Source: Durusdinium trenchii (lineage: Eukaryota; Sar; Dinophyceae; Suessiales; Symbiodiniaceae). From it: 64,000 nucleotides of DNA. Under the pieces are notes generated by a model. That model did not search any database, had not been told where the DNA came from, and saw only the letters and a program-made list of their open reading frames with translations. Numbering within the stretch: the first letter of the stretch is position 1; each line of letters begins with the position of its first letter. Of this stretch, positions 43,759-54,690 are shown piece by piece. The stretch spans positions 292,122-356,121 of the forward strand of contig CAXAMN010023662.1 in assembly GCA_963970005.1 (NCBI GenBank), written 5' to 3'. The position numbers and the translations under genes are program-made.

Positions 43759-43864
43759 ATACACTCTGACTCACTAACATGGAAGTGGACAATGGTCACT
43801 TGAAGACTACTTTCCTCTACAAACACGTGGTTTTCCACTTCCATGTTAGTGAGTCAGAGTGTAT
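43759..43864. mobile_element. Hairpin (MITE-like) element, copy 1
   Basis: A perfect 31-bp inverted repeat: the arm at 43759-43789 (atacactctgactcac...gtgga) and its complement at 43834-43864, with a 44-base loop. Parts of arm and loop recur at 47699, 51608 and 9470. Confidence 0.8.
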
Positions 43865-43869
43865 TGGAG

Positions 43870-45330
43870 ATCAGATCCCCCTCATAAAGGTGATAACCTG
43901 ATGATGGATGATGAGGTGATGACCTGAACTTGATGACGGATGACGGTTGATGGGATTCTATGTGAACCTTGAGAGGTGCATGAACAAGTGTCCAATCAGT
44001 GGTTTGATTGGGTGTTCTTTGTATGAGGTTCGGAAACTGAATGGGGAAACCAACAGTCTCGTCCATTTCACGAGACTGTTGGGAAACTATTTGGTGATAG
44101 TGATACTGTACTTTGATTGAGATGATTTGGAAAAGGAAAAAGATTGCAGGATGAAAGAGATGGACAATCAACATCAGGTGTCATGTTTTGAGGCGAAGCA
44201 TGGCGGTTCGAAGACAACGGTGCCACGGAGTGCTTCGATAAGACTTGTGTTATTCCTCCATTCTTTTGTGGGGTGTAGAACCCACCCCAACTTGAAAGTG
44301 TGGTGCGAACCCCAGAGAGGGCCCAACCCCCCCCCATGCTGCAGAGCGCACCCCAATTGGACCGCCTGCCACTGGGACCAACTGAAAACGAGACTGACCA
44401 TTCATGCTTTCCGGATAAGCCAAGCGGTGCGGCTCCATGGTTCCATGTCACCGGCGTGGCACGCCTGCGGCGGCTCCACGAGCTTGTCGCACCTCTCCGG
44501 TGATGCGTTGAAGCAAAGCCTGCCCTCCAAAGAGATGTAACGATCCACCTTTCAATGTCCACTTGCAGCGTCCAGTTGTGGCGTTTTTGTTTGAGAACGT
44601 TTTGTTAGCCACACGTTCCTTGTTTTATCTTGTTTTGTACTTTTGGCGCACTGCACTTGCGGATGGCAAAACCCAGCAGTTCTGTCTCAAAAGAGCATGC
44701 CTTGCAGGCTGCGAGATCTCTCTGAGCGCCTTCATCCCGATGATTTCTGCGATACCACGCGGTGTTTCCCACGTGTTTGTAAACAGAGATTCCCAGCCAT
44801 ACCAGGTATCACAAGGGATCGCTGATTTTCCACACCGAGTGGAGATCCAGGGTGGCCCCCAAGATGAAAGAAGCTGGAGATGATCTTGGTAGTGTTCGGT
44901 CCTTAGGAGTGGTTGAGAATTCAGGGGACACCCTGGACACTGATGGCCCTGGGTCAAGCATTCCCCACGCCTTCACTTCACTTGCTTCCAGGTACCGTTC
45001 CTAGATCAGGCTGAAGTGGTGCCTACGTAGAACGCCTTTTGGATGGACAGGTGCACACTCACCACACTTCTTCGGTGGATGAGAGGAGAGTTAAGCTAAG
45101 CTGAGTAGTTGAACAGGCGTAGTTATATCATTGCTTGGCTGGTTGGTCGTTTGGCTGGCTGTCTGGCTGTCTGGCTGGGTGTTCATCCAAGAGGCCCAAG
45201 CAGACGGAGAACAACCAAGCGCATTAGCTTGGATTCATGTTGGTTCCACTGTTTAAAGCCATTGCAGGACGTAGGAACCCCCGAGGATCCTGACATCAGC
45301 CTCCCGGGGTGGCTGCTGAAATCGCCGAAG
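43870..45330. other. Non-coding stretch
   Basis: No convincing exon. A GC-rich patch at 44290-44540 is open on both strands with a repetitive C-rich sequence. A minisatellite of ggctgtct / ggctggt words lies at 45137-45180. Confidence 0.35.
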
Positions 45331-45337
45331 ATACGCC

Positions 45338-45490
45338 TTGAGATATGCCCAGTTTGTTTCTCTCGAAGTTCCCGTGATCCGCAATCCGCGGTCAGAGTGG
45401 GAACACGGCGCATGGTTTTTCGTTGTGCGCTTTTCGAGCTCCGACAGAGAGTTGCACCGGACAGGATCCAGGGCAACGTGTGCAAAAAAA
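45338..45490 (+). CDS. Candidate exon, weakly PX-domain-like
   Basis: The frame reads RYAQFVSLEVPVIRNPRSEW and then GAWFFVVRFSSSDRELHRT. The pattern W.vv.Rfs....Lh resembles the start of a phosphoinositide-binding PX domain. No neighbouring exon confirms it. Confidence 0.3.
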
Positions 45491-45796
45491 GGTAGTTTTC
45501 ATATGTTTTCATGTGTTATTAGTGAACAGTCTACATTAGCTTTGGATGACAGCCAGGAGGCCGTGGTATATAGTCACATTTGGCCACGTGCAAGGCTTTG
45601 CATGCGCAGGATGCAGCACGATAGCACATGACCCTGTTGAGGTTCAGTTCTCACTACCTGGCTTGGTGAGATTGGATGCATCACCCGTTGATGTCTCCTT
45701 TTTGCTTGTGAGGAGCCGAGCATTAAAGCCTTTGTGAAAGGCCTGAGCCCGGAGCCCCAAGGAATGGATCCTGGCATGGTTTCGGCTCCTGGCATG

Positions 45797-45840
45797 GCTA
45801 CTAGATGCTACTAGGAAGCTACTAGGAGCAAGGGCATCAG
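45797..45840. repeat. TACTAG-type dispersed repeat
   Basis: ggctactagatgctactagg followed by aagctactaggagcaagggc; a member of the family at 16514. Confidence 0.8.
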
Positions 45841-45909
45841 GGGGCTCCAACATGGCTCCAACATGGCTCGCTTCGGGTCCCAAGAGTCCTTCGGGTTGCG
45901 TTGCCCATC

Positions 45910-46034
45910 CTCCCAGCCCTCCATCCTTCGCCATCCGTCACCCCCTTCACCCAGATGATGAAGCCTGCGAGCTCTTCGTGGCGCAGACGGCGCTACGCAT
46001 CGGCCAGGAGAAGGCGGCTTTGGGGCCGATGGCT
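45910..46034 (+). CDS. Candidate exon
   Basis: The frame reads HPDDEACELFVAQTALRIGQ and EKAALGPMA, helix-like and stop-free, in a GC-rich island. No family recognised. Confidence 0.3.
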
Positions 46035-46574
46035 GTTTTGGTTGGTTTTGGGGCAGTTGGGGTGGGGCCGATTTCGCCGAGAGGTCTCGTGATTTCGGGG
46101 TGTGGTAGACTCGTAGACCCTTTTTTTGACTAATGGAGTTTCAAAAGCGCCAAGCGGCCAGGAAGTGGATGGAAGTGGCATTTTGGGATGGAAATAGCAT
46201 TCAGGACGTCGGATGCTGGTGTTAGAATAGAAAAGTGTTGACATGGGCAGGAAATTGAGTGAAAGACAAACGTGTGGGTTGGGGATGGTTGAGGTGCATG
46301 CTGGCACGTCATAGAGAGCACGATTTCTTTTTTCTGTATTGTGCAGTAGACCACAATCAGTCATGGAAGTTGATGTATGTTCTTGATGTTGTTATATATT
46401 AAGCATTATTATTAAGTTATTTTCCTCAAATACCTGGAATGTTCAATTTAGGGCTCTCTCCGTTTCTTTACAGCAGGAGGAACAGAATTGAATATTGGAG
46501 GAACATGGAAGAACCAATCACCGAACGTCCGCTAAGATGATGTAAAGACATCATACTGTCCCGGTGGGATGTGA

Positions 46575-46690
46575 AGCTGCGTGGTATCGCGGACCGACCG
46601 ACTGCCGGACGCTGCCCAGGCGGTGTCCATCGTGGCGCCGGATTTGCAGAAGATCAAGGCGCCGTTTCCGCCAGAAGCTCCACGAAATGG
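46575..46690 (+). CDS. Candidate exon
   Basis: After gatgtgaag a frame reads DRLPDAAQAVSIVAPDLQK and IKAPFPPEAP, then Gly-rich. Two other frames are open, so the choice rests on composition. Confidence 0.3.
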
Positions 46691-46740
46691 GACGAACGAC
46701 GGGGGGGGGGATGGGAGAGGAATCTCCTGGAAATCTGAGC

Positions 46741-46872
46741 ATGGCAACTAGTAACAAATGCCCTTGTTACTAGTAGCGATGCCCTTTGCTCCTAGTAGCT
46801 TCTTGTTCCTAGTATAGTAAGGCCAGCTACATTCGTAGCGTCCTTGCTACTAGTAGAAATGCCCTTGTTACA
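46741..46872. repeat. TACTAG-type dispersed repeat, longest array
   Basis: About six imperfect words such as ttactagtagcgatgccc, tgctcctagtagcttc and ttgctactagtagaaatgcc. Confidence 0.85.
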
Positions 46873-47501
46873 GGCAACAATGGCAATGATTCGTCATGAT
46901 TCGCACTTGCACCATAATTGCAACCTCTTGACTTAAGAATCTTCACATACTCACAATCATACATAGTATCTATTTAATACTGCATATAATTGCATATATC
47001 ATATATATAATATATATATATATCATATTATAATTATGTTGTTTACACATTCTTTACTATTCATGGGTCACTGGTGTCGCAAGACTCTTGGATTCTCAGG
47101 TTGGTACGTGAAGTGAGCCACTCATTGATGACTGCCATCACAGACGCTACTATCGTGGTTCTCTGAGCTGCCAACAAAAAGCACCACCAGAACAGGGACT
47201 TTGCACGTCTCATTTTGCTATAAGTATTGTGGCGTGGCCCTTGGACAAAGCAGAGTTTTGCATTCCTGCAAGCCACTGAGGCGACCAATTGCCAAACAAT
47301 AGCATACGCAGCATACTTTTACGAAGAAAAGGAGGCTACACTGGCTTGATGGCAGGCGATCAGCAGAGTGTCACTAGGCGATCAACAGGATCTGTTGTCA
47401 GGGCAAAAACCCTTTTGGAACCTCCAAATGAGTTCTTCAAGACGCGTGAATCGATGGCGAGCACAAGAATACTTCATCACAGGAATGAACAGCCCGTCGG
47501 A

Positions 47502-47690
47502 CTCGGCGTCCAAGCGTCCCGTGCGCCAGCGCCGCTCGCGTCCCGTGCGATTCGGATCCCCTGAACAATCTCGGCCGGAGGAGGACGCCTTCGTCGTTTC
47601 GACATCCCATGGCCATGACCAAGTGACATCCAAAAAAAAACGCCGCAGCGGCCCTGGGATGGATGGCCAATCCGAGAAACACTCCGAGTC
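47502..47690 (+). CDS. Candidate exon, basic nuclear-type
   Basis: The frame reads SDSASKRPVRQRRSRPVRFG, then SPEQSRPEEDAF and TSKKKRRSGPG. Basic clusters (KKKRR, RQRRSRP) suggest a nuclear or nucleic-acid-binding protein. The downstream end runs into the hairpin element at 47699. Confidence 0.35.
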
Positions 47691-47698
47691 ACTCATAA

Positions 47699-47773
47699 AT
47701 GGAAGTGGAAAACCTGTTTCTAGAGGACAAGATGAGGACAAGGGTCATCCAAGCGAGCATTCTCCACTTCCAT
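47699..47773. mobile_element. Hairpin (MITE-like) element, copy 2
   Basis: The 11-bp terminal arms atggaagtgga and tccacttccat enclose 53 bases. The reversed internal sequence aligns with the copy at 43779-43844, and the outer flank (actccgagtcactcata) also resembles that copy's outer arm. Confidence 0.65.
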
Positions 47774-47829
47774 GATTGTTCAGGTGTATATGTAGATGCG
47801 ACATGGCCTGGATTGAGTCGTGTACTACG

Positions 47830-48090
47830 CCGCTGGATGGCTCGGCGATGGTCCTTTTGTTCGAGAGTCCAAGTCCGACCGACAGGGTGAAGTCATCTAT
47901 GGCGTCACCGAAGTACGCCATGCGTGTGATGGGGTCCTGACGGCCGTGACCCACCGAAGTCGGACCGGCCGTGATCCACCAGTCCCGCGAACGACACGAC
48001 ACGACCAAAAACCCAGTCGATCATCGGTCATCGGTCGTTATGACCCACACCAGCTTGGAACTGCTCGCGGTCCTCCAGCCGCCTGGTTTG
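47830..48090 (+). CDS. Candidate exon region
   Basis: A GC-rich region open for over 80 codons (WLGDGPFVRESKSDRQGEV...). Repeated gtcggaccgg and gacccacc words suggest partly repetitive DNA. Weak. Confidence 0.2.
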
Positions 48091-48531
48091 GGTCGTTGGT
48101 GCGGAACAGCACAGGTCATAGAGCAACTTTGGGAGGCTGATGATGTGTTGTGTCTCCCGGTTTGCAGGTTGATTTGCGGTGCAGTGAGTGGGGACCACTT
48201 GTGCGCGACGAACCACCAGGTAACCAAAACTTTAAAGAGAGAGCTGCGTGCGCATCACTTGTTCAGTAAAGACTGCTGCCAAGATCTGCCAAGCATTGAG
48301 TGAATCCAAGTGAATCCATGTGAATCCAACAAACAAAGAGTCATCATACTGTATGAATACCGACGCCCCTGAACGCATGAAGTGTTTAAGTCTTAACATT
48401 GTCGATACACGTCAAGCATCATGCAACGTGTATACATGTGATACATTCTGGTACTCCCATGCCTACCTTGTTTTCCTGAGCCACACAACTCTTCGGGCAT
48501 CCAACAATCATTCTGGAGTGTGAAGATAAGT

Positions 48532-48651
48532 GGGGTCTTTCCTATTACCTGTAACAGTCAGTAAACAATTATCACTATTATTGTTGGACAAGGCCTTTAC
48601 TAACCATCATCATCCACTGTTACAGGTGATAGGATAGACTAGACCCCAAAA
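48532..48651. repeat. Imperfect long inverted repeat
   Basis: The left arm ggggtctttcctattacctg(taacagt) pairs with the right arm (actgttacaggtgataggatagactagacccc), with small indels, around a loop that itself contains cagtaaa / tttacta. Confidence 0.75.
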
Positions 48652-48747
48652 GATAAGTTCTTGTCCCCATCTTGGGGTGTTCCCCAAACCCCCAAACCCC
48701 AGGCTTTCGGTTCACCCATCCTCAGGATCCTCACCCGTGTACGCTAG

Positions 48748-48841
48748 TGTACCGCGCGAGGCCCACCGGCAATCCATCGTCCGTCACCACGAGATGGTCC
48801 CGGCACCCGGCGACCGCCGGGTTTGGGCTGAAGAGGACCAG
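48748..48841 (+). CDS. Candidate exon
   Basis: After gtacgctag (phase 2), 31 codons: VPREAHRQSIVRHHEMVPAP, then GDRRVWAEEDQ, to a good donor gtatgg. Strong coding character; family unknown. Confidence 0.45.
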
Positions 48842-49329
48842 GTATGGGGACCAGGTGCTGGGTGAGGAGGTACTGGGGCAAGGTATCATCAGATATCATC
48901 AGTTTGGGGGGGGGGGGCGAATGTGTTGATGATCTCAAAGGGCCATGGCGGGCCCTTGCTTTGGATGTCCTGTGTGGAATGTATGGATTGCTTGCAGGAA
49001 ACCATGACTTGCACCTAAACAAGCTACGGAGTTGAACCCCCTAATCAATTGTGGAGACAAAACATGATTCAGTCACATGTATTCGCTCATTGCCGCGTGA
49101 AACAAATGGCCATACCTTGCCGCGCTCTGCGCGGGAGGTAACAGGGCAACCACCGGGTTTTGTGGGAACACTCCCACGAAAGCGCAGCGCTGAAAAGTAA
49201 AACACCATGTGGTCACAGACCAACCCACCACGCCATGCCGAATTGGGCTGTGGGAAATCCATTGACTGAACTCCTCCATTGAGGACGCCATCGAGACATG
49301 GCTCTATCCATCGACCGTCGCGGTCGCTC

Positions 49330-49500
49330 CGTGCGCCGTCGAGTGCCGCAGACGGTCCGAGGTTCAAACCGAGTTCTCCTGCGTCTCCGACGAGTGCCTC
49401 GCTTCCGCCGGGGGTTCGGCCGGGGTCCGGCCGGGGTTCGTCCTTGGCGCAAACCCCCAGTTCGAAGCGGAAGCGGCGACAACTCGGGAAGCTCTCAGAG
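49330..49500 (+). CDS. Candidate exon, Ser/Pro-rich with basic end
   Basis: The frame SSPASPTSASLPPGVRPGSG leads to SSKRKRRQLGKL. Low-complexity linker with a nuclear-localisation-like KRKRR. The opposite strand is also open. Confidence 0.3.
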
Positions 49501-50041
49501 TTGAACGGAGGTCCTGTGAAGGGAGAACGAAGTCCTGATCCTGATGGTGCTTGGTTGGTCTTGTGAATGTGCTTCGCAGGTGCTCGTGGTTCACAGGCAG
49601 AGCTCTGATTGCAGTTCATTGCTGTGCACATGTTTGTTTCTCGCCAATGCTGCTGAGCATTCTGGGTGCCTTGATTCTTGCATGTTTCTGCCAGGTGTTT
49701 CCCGTTGTTTTGCCCGCTGATTGTCCCAGTCCCCGCGGGGCGTTGGAAGACTGATTGTTTGCGGGCTTTACTTGAGCAGTTTGCATTTTTCAGACCTTTG
49801 TCAACGGAGACTTGAGATATGTGCTAGATCATGTTATTTCCTCCACTGGGGTTCACTCTGAAACACAGAGGAAGAGCTTTGGAGGCATACTGCAACATAA
49901 AGTGACACGTCCCACAAGTTTTCCCAGATGTGGGTTTAGCATGGTTTAGCAGCTCAACGCCGTAAAACAAAAAGAAGAAACGGACACAACTGGGATTTGC
50001 TGGCGCAGTTCCAGGTCCTGGGTGTCACCGTCCTCTTCCTC

Positions 50042-50230
50042 CAGGGGACCACGTCAGCGCTGTCCAAAAAAGCGTCCACGCGCGAACGTCCGACCGCGCG
50101 TGGACCCGCCGAAACCGCGAAACCGCTGGCGGTCCAAGGATTACTCTCACCAAGAAGCCGAAGGAAGAGGCCGCAGAAGCGACATGTTTCTCGACGCGTC
50201 GGCACTCGGCACCGCACGAACTCGGTAGCG
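50042..50230 (+). CDS. Candidate exon, basic
   Basis: After cttcctccag the frame reads PRQRCPKKRPRANVRPRVDP, PKPRNRWRSKDYSHQEAEG and RRSDMFLDASALGT, ending at TAG. The basic composition resembles the 47.5- and 49.4-kb exons; they may belong to one nuclear protein gene. Confidence 0.35.
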
Positions 50231-51412
50231 GCCCGGTTGAGCGGCACGGTCGAAGGACCACGTCGTTTCGCTATGCGTCGTTTGGGTTTTTCGGTGGCGT
50301 TCCGAAGGGGGAGGTGTAAGTTGAAATGCTGAGGGTGGGGATAGGGAGGGGGTGGGGATGATCTGTGAAGTGCTTGGAGAAAATCCTAGAAAAGGTTTTG
50401 AAATGTGAGTCCACGGATGACCCAGAGCCAAGCAGATGTAATTAGGAACGATCATGTATGTCCCAGTCCGTAGGTGAACCTTGAGCTGCTTCAGGATGAT
50501 TGATCAACTGGACAGGATACTCTGATTTTAAAGAATGCCTCCGTGACCCCAACATGTTTTGGAACATCATGACTTGAATCGTTTGATGAGGGTATCAATC
50601 AAGGTTCGGCATTCTTTGGACAAAGCTTGGGATCTTAGGACACCTTTAGTCATGCCATGAAATACCTTCCTATTCATAGGAAGAAAAGTGTTGCTTGCTG
50701 ACCGCGTTCGGACGTGAAGAACTCAAAGAGAAGAAACTCTACCCTGCCTTCGGGATGTTTGTATGCCCAAATCTGGGTCAAGAACCGTCAGCTCAGATCT
50801 TGACAGAATGTGTTCATCCACTGCAATTGAACCAAAACCGTGACATGTCTCTCTTGGCAGTGGCTTGTTTGGAGCAAGCAAATGGTAGAGAATGGTGGGC
50901 TACCCATCTTTGAGGTAGTCAAAACCAGGCTATTGGGAAGATCGACATGGGCTTTTGCACAATGCACATGTGCAAGCCATCCCACATGTCTGCTTTTTGC
51001 CACCCTCCTGCTCAGCTCTTCTCCGACTTCATGTTGACCGAGTGTCGACCTTGGATGTGGGAGCAGCACTTTTCTGACACCTTTTTTGAGATGACCAGAT
51101 TTTGTCTCACGGCACATGTTTTGCTCAAAGCGTTCAAAGTACCAACACAGGTATCGAGAGTGCACAGGGTACACATCAGAAGTTTGGAAACCTCTTGAAT
51201 GTCATATCATGTCACTTTGTCTCGTCAATCATTGCAGAATCCAGGGCTCAATTGAATCGTTTGGGATAGCAAACCAGTGGACAGGACCCTGAACAAAATA
51301 AACTCAAACTTGTTTGCCTACCTTTGACCATCCACAGGGCCACCTGGCAAAACTACCCTACACTACTCAATTTGGACCTCCAGAAAGGACACCCAGACAG
51401 GATGGTCCTGGT

Positions 51413-51540
51413 AGAAGCATGTAGAATCCATCTTTCAATGCCTCTACGTGGGCAACGACTTCTCCCAGCATCGCACCCTCGCCCCAAAACGCCCGAGGCT
51501 CCCTTCCACTAGCCGGCGGCATTCGGCCTTCTCGCAGGCC
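51413..51540 (+). CDS. Candidate exon
   Basis: The frame KHVESIFQCLYVGNDFSQH continues RTLAPKRPRLPSTSRRHSAF and ends at a strong donor gtgagt (51541). It contains PKRPR, a basic motif. Family unknown. Confidence 0.45.
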
Positions 51541-51605
51541 GTGAGTTTCACGCGGGTGGTTTTGGTCGACAGCACACGACTGGGCTACAGTCCCTGAAAA
51601 TGGTC

Positions 51606-51660
51606 ATGGAAGTGGAGTAAAACCACCTGGTTGGTATGTGGAAGATGGTCATCCAAGGCT
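51606..51660. repeat. Half copy of the hairpin element
   Basis: atggaagtggagtaaaacca and ggtcatccaagg match the left arm and interior of the copy at 47699; the right arm is missing. Confidence 0.5.
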
Positions 51661-52243
51661 GCCGCCATGGCATCTCAACCTGATTTCAGGGAGAGGCCAC
51701 TTGAGTGGTGAGCGTGATGGTTTTGGAGGGCAGTGAGTTTAGCTAGCCCAGTGAGGGCAGTCAGCTCAGGCAGCTGATGTTGCATGCTTTTGGAGTGAAC
51801 TGTTTCACACCTTGTTGGGACACAGGGAGATGATGGAGAGAGGCCTTTTGTGAAGAAGACATATCCGACCCTGTGCAGGGTATCACATCTAGCTGCCCTG
51901 GCAAGTTAAGGTGTACTGAACCAGTTAGAACTGCAACCCAGGAGGTGGATGCAGCACATCTTGGACTTTTGTCTCAGTGCACTATTGGATCCCTCATTGC
52001 AAGTTTCTCCAACGTGGTGACCGCAGTCAATTGCCCAACTGAAATTGCTTGAGCTTTTACCGCTGTTGAGTGTTGTTGTGTTGCTTCACCTACCGCTGTG
52101 CTCCACCGCTCTAAAAGCAACACCTGGAACATGGAACCTGCGCAATCCAACACACCCAAAGCAGTCAACCGCTGCTAACACCCCAAACCTTGACTTTCAA
52201 GCTATTCGAGGTCTGGGACTAGCTATACTAACACCCCCCAAAG

Positions 52244-52403
52244 CCGAACACCGAACTGGAACCGCGACCGCGGTTCGCGACCGCGGGTGGGTCTCGGTGG
52301 GTCGACCAGGACCGCTTCGCTCGGTCCCAGGGGCGCAGCTCCACCGGCATCCACTTCGATGGGACCAAGTCGGAGGCGCGCGACGTCCACGTCCACGTCG
52401 CAG
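52244..52403 (+). CDS. Candidate exon
   Basis: After ccccccaaag the frame reads PNTELEPRPRFATAGGSRWV, DQDRFARSQGRSSTGIHFDG and TKSEARDVHVHVA to donor gtcgaa. The second half looks like a folded domain edge. Family unknown. Confidence 0.45.
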
Positions 52404-52480
52404 GTCGAAGCCCCTGATCTCCTCGAGTCACGAATCGGTTCGGAGATGGGAAGATGGTGCAGGACATGTGGCTCCTGGCC

Positions 52481-52571
52481 TTACTAGTAACAGACAAGAA
52501 GCGTTACTAGTAGCAAAGGGCATCGCTACTAGGAACCCGGGCATCGTTACTAGGAGCAAGGACGCTACTAG
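52481..52571. repeat. TACTAG-type dispersed repeat
   Basis: ttactagtaacagacaagaa, then gcgttactagtagcaaaggg and further words with gctactagg. Confidence 0.85.
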
Positions 52572-52861
52572 GATTACGCGGGTCACCTCGACAGTCGGAA
52601 CGACGATGGACATCGATGATGAAAGACCTGGGTAGGCGAGCTGGCAGGCTTAGCTTCAAGTGACCCAGAGAATCCTATAGATAGACTTAGACCTGTTTTT
52701 CGATCAGAATCCTTCAGAACCTCAAGACCACATCATAGACCCAAAACAGATCCTATTAGGTGGGGGATGGACTATGACCATGACATACTATAACACTATA
52801 TGTACTATACTCTGTTGCTGCATGGTGGGTCATGGTATGTCATGGCCGGTGGACATATTTC

Positions 52862-52940
52862 AACCCACCGATCCATCGGTGAACTCTGTGACCTCGCTCG
52901 AGTGCACCGGCAGCGACCGCGCGACCGCGTCGCTGGGCTG
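52862..52940 (+). CDS. Candidate exon
   Basis: The frame STHRSIGELCDLARVHRQRP continues RDRVAG. Short and Arg-rich; no family. Confidence 0.25.
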
Positions 52941-53471
52941 ATTTGCGTGGCATGGAGGGATCACTCAGATGACAAGAGGGGGGTCCTTACTACAGTAACT
53001 ATTTGTGTGTGTTGATCTGAATCTGTGGAGCATTGTCCAGTTTGCTATCTTCTCCTACCGTGTTCTGTCGAGAGTCACATTGCACGGTGACAGCGAGCAT
53101 GCTCGAGCTTGGAACCCAGGTCTTTGATCAAATAATTTGTATACTGTACCCAGGTCTTTCCAGTAAATCTGGGTGGTATGGCTATATGGCTCATATGGCT
53201 TGCTCGACCTGAGAGATTCGATAACGCTAGCGCATCCGGGGTGGTTTTGAGGAAGGTGTACTCACCGCCTGACCAGGATATATTCGCCGGTAGCAAGTGT
53301 TGCTTGAGAAACCTGTTTGCCAATCTCCCAAATTGGCATGGCTTGGATAAAGAGGTCTTGACTTGACCAGCGTGACTCCATCGTCGGGACATACCGGCAT
53401 AATCAAACATTACTTCACTTGGAGTGATCCCCACCATGACATTTCAATCTGATGATTCTTTCGGCATGTAT

Positions 53472-53655
53472 TGAAACATTGTTTTGGCATTCTTTCTGGC
53501 ATATCTTTTGACATTATTTCTGAAATTCTTTCTGATATATCTTCTGACATTCTTTCTTGCATATCTTCTGACATTCTTTCTGGGCTATTTTTGACATTTG
53601 ATTCTATCTGGCATATCTTCTGCATATCTGCTGACATTCTTTCTGGCGTTCTGTT
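53472..53655. repeat. Degenerate minisatellite of about 24 bp
   Basis: Diverged units of the type ctgacattctttctggcatatctt, about seven copies. Confidence 0.85.
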
Positions 53656-53682
53656 TGGTATACCTTCTGACGCGCGGTTGCA

Positions 53683-53762
53683 GTCCGGCGGGGAACACTG
53701 CTGTCGGGAGCTGGCGGTTGAGGCCCGGCGGGGAACACTGCCGTCCGGAGCTGGCGGTTGAG
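53683..53762. repeat. 40-bp tandem duplication
   Basis: Two units (53683-53722 and 53723-53762) of tccggcggggaacactg...ctggcggttgag. The period is not a multiple of three. Confidence 0.9.
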
Positions 53763-53792
53763 GACGAGGCCGAGGAGAAGGAGAGGACGCGA
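53740..53792 (+). CDS. Candidate exon, acidic
   Basis: The frame reads PELAVEDEAEEKERTR before donor gtagct. Short coiled or acidic peptide overlapping the second 40-bp unit. Confidence 0.25.
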
Positions 53793-54525
53793 GGTAGCTG
53801 ACATAAAATTCTAACAGCCCTCACCTGACATAGCATGCCATAGCCTAGCCATCAAACTCATCTATCATGAAACAACTGTGTATATAGTTTCCACCAAGTC
53901 AAGCTTTGGGAACTTCTGCTCATCCGACTTCGATCGCAGGCCATGGGTGGCCGACACGTGTCACAGGCCTGCGTGCGGGGCGCATCGGGGCGCTTGGGCA
54001 TTGCAAGGCTGGCAGGTTTGACACGAACACTCCTAAAGGCTGATGGATGTGTGGCGTGTTCGCCGAGAAATCTTCCCGATCCACGTGCAAGAGATGCATG
54101 TGTCGAACTGGTGTGCCATTGGGGGAAGCCATCACTATAAGGATCCACACCTTGACAGAAGAAAACATGTAAACACAAACTTATCTTTGAATAGTCCCAG
54201 ATTGGCGTGGCACGCTGGCTTTAATCCGGTTGGGCTTCGGTTGGAAGTCGAGCCGTTCTCCATGGTCGACAGACTACAACCGCACCCCTATCCTCCAAAT
54301 TTGGCACCCCTTTTGTGACTCCTGGCATGTTCTGCTTCGCTGCTTTTCCCTTCAACAGGCCGTTTTTCATCCTCCAGGGCCATCCAGCGCGGGTGTTCAA
54401 CAGACTCAGACTATCTTGCTAAAATGCATCAATTTCAAGGATGTCCATTCACCCAGACCGGACAGTCCTAGTACATTCATGTACGTTCTATAGAAGTGCA
54501 ACTTCTTGGCCGCACGGCACTCCTG

Positions 54526-54690
54526 GTGTGGTTTCTTCCCACGCGCACCGGGCCGACGGGTTCTACGGTTTCTTCCCGCAGCGCGCGCACCGGGCCGACG
54601 CCCAGGCCTTTGGCTACCGAGGTGCCCGGACGGAGGCCGCGGATCCGCACGCTTCGGAAGGGGAGCTGGCCGGAGATGTTCGTTGGTTCG
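54526..54690 (+). CDS. Candidate exon
   Basis: The frame reads SSHAHRADGFYGFFPQRAHR, ADAQAFGYRGARTEAADPH and ASEGELAGDVRW. An AHRAD motif is repeated. Two frames are open in this GC-rich island; this one has the more protein-like composition. Confidence 0.3.

Noticed and set aside
49041-49631. 196-codon minus-strand frame
   Set aside because: Antisense of a GC-rich + strand candidate exon; no motif.
53472-53655. CRISPR-like array
   Set aside because: Units are contiguous and diverged with no unique spacers; a eukaryotic minisatellite.
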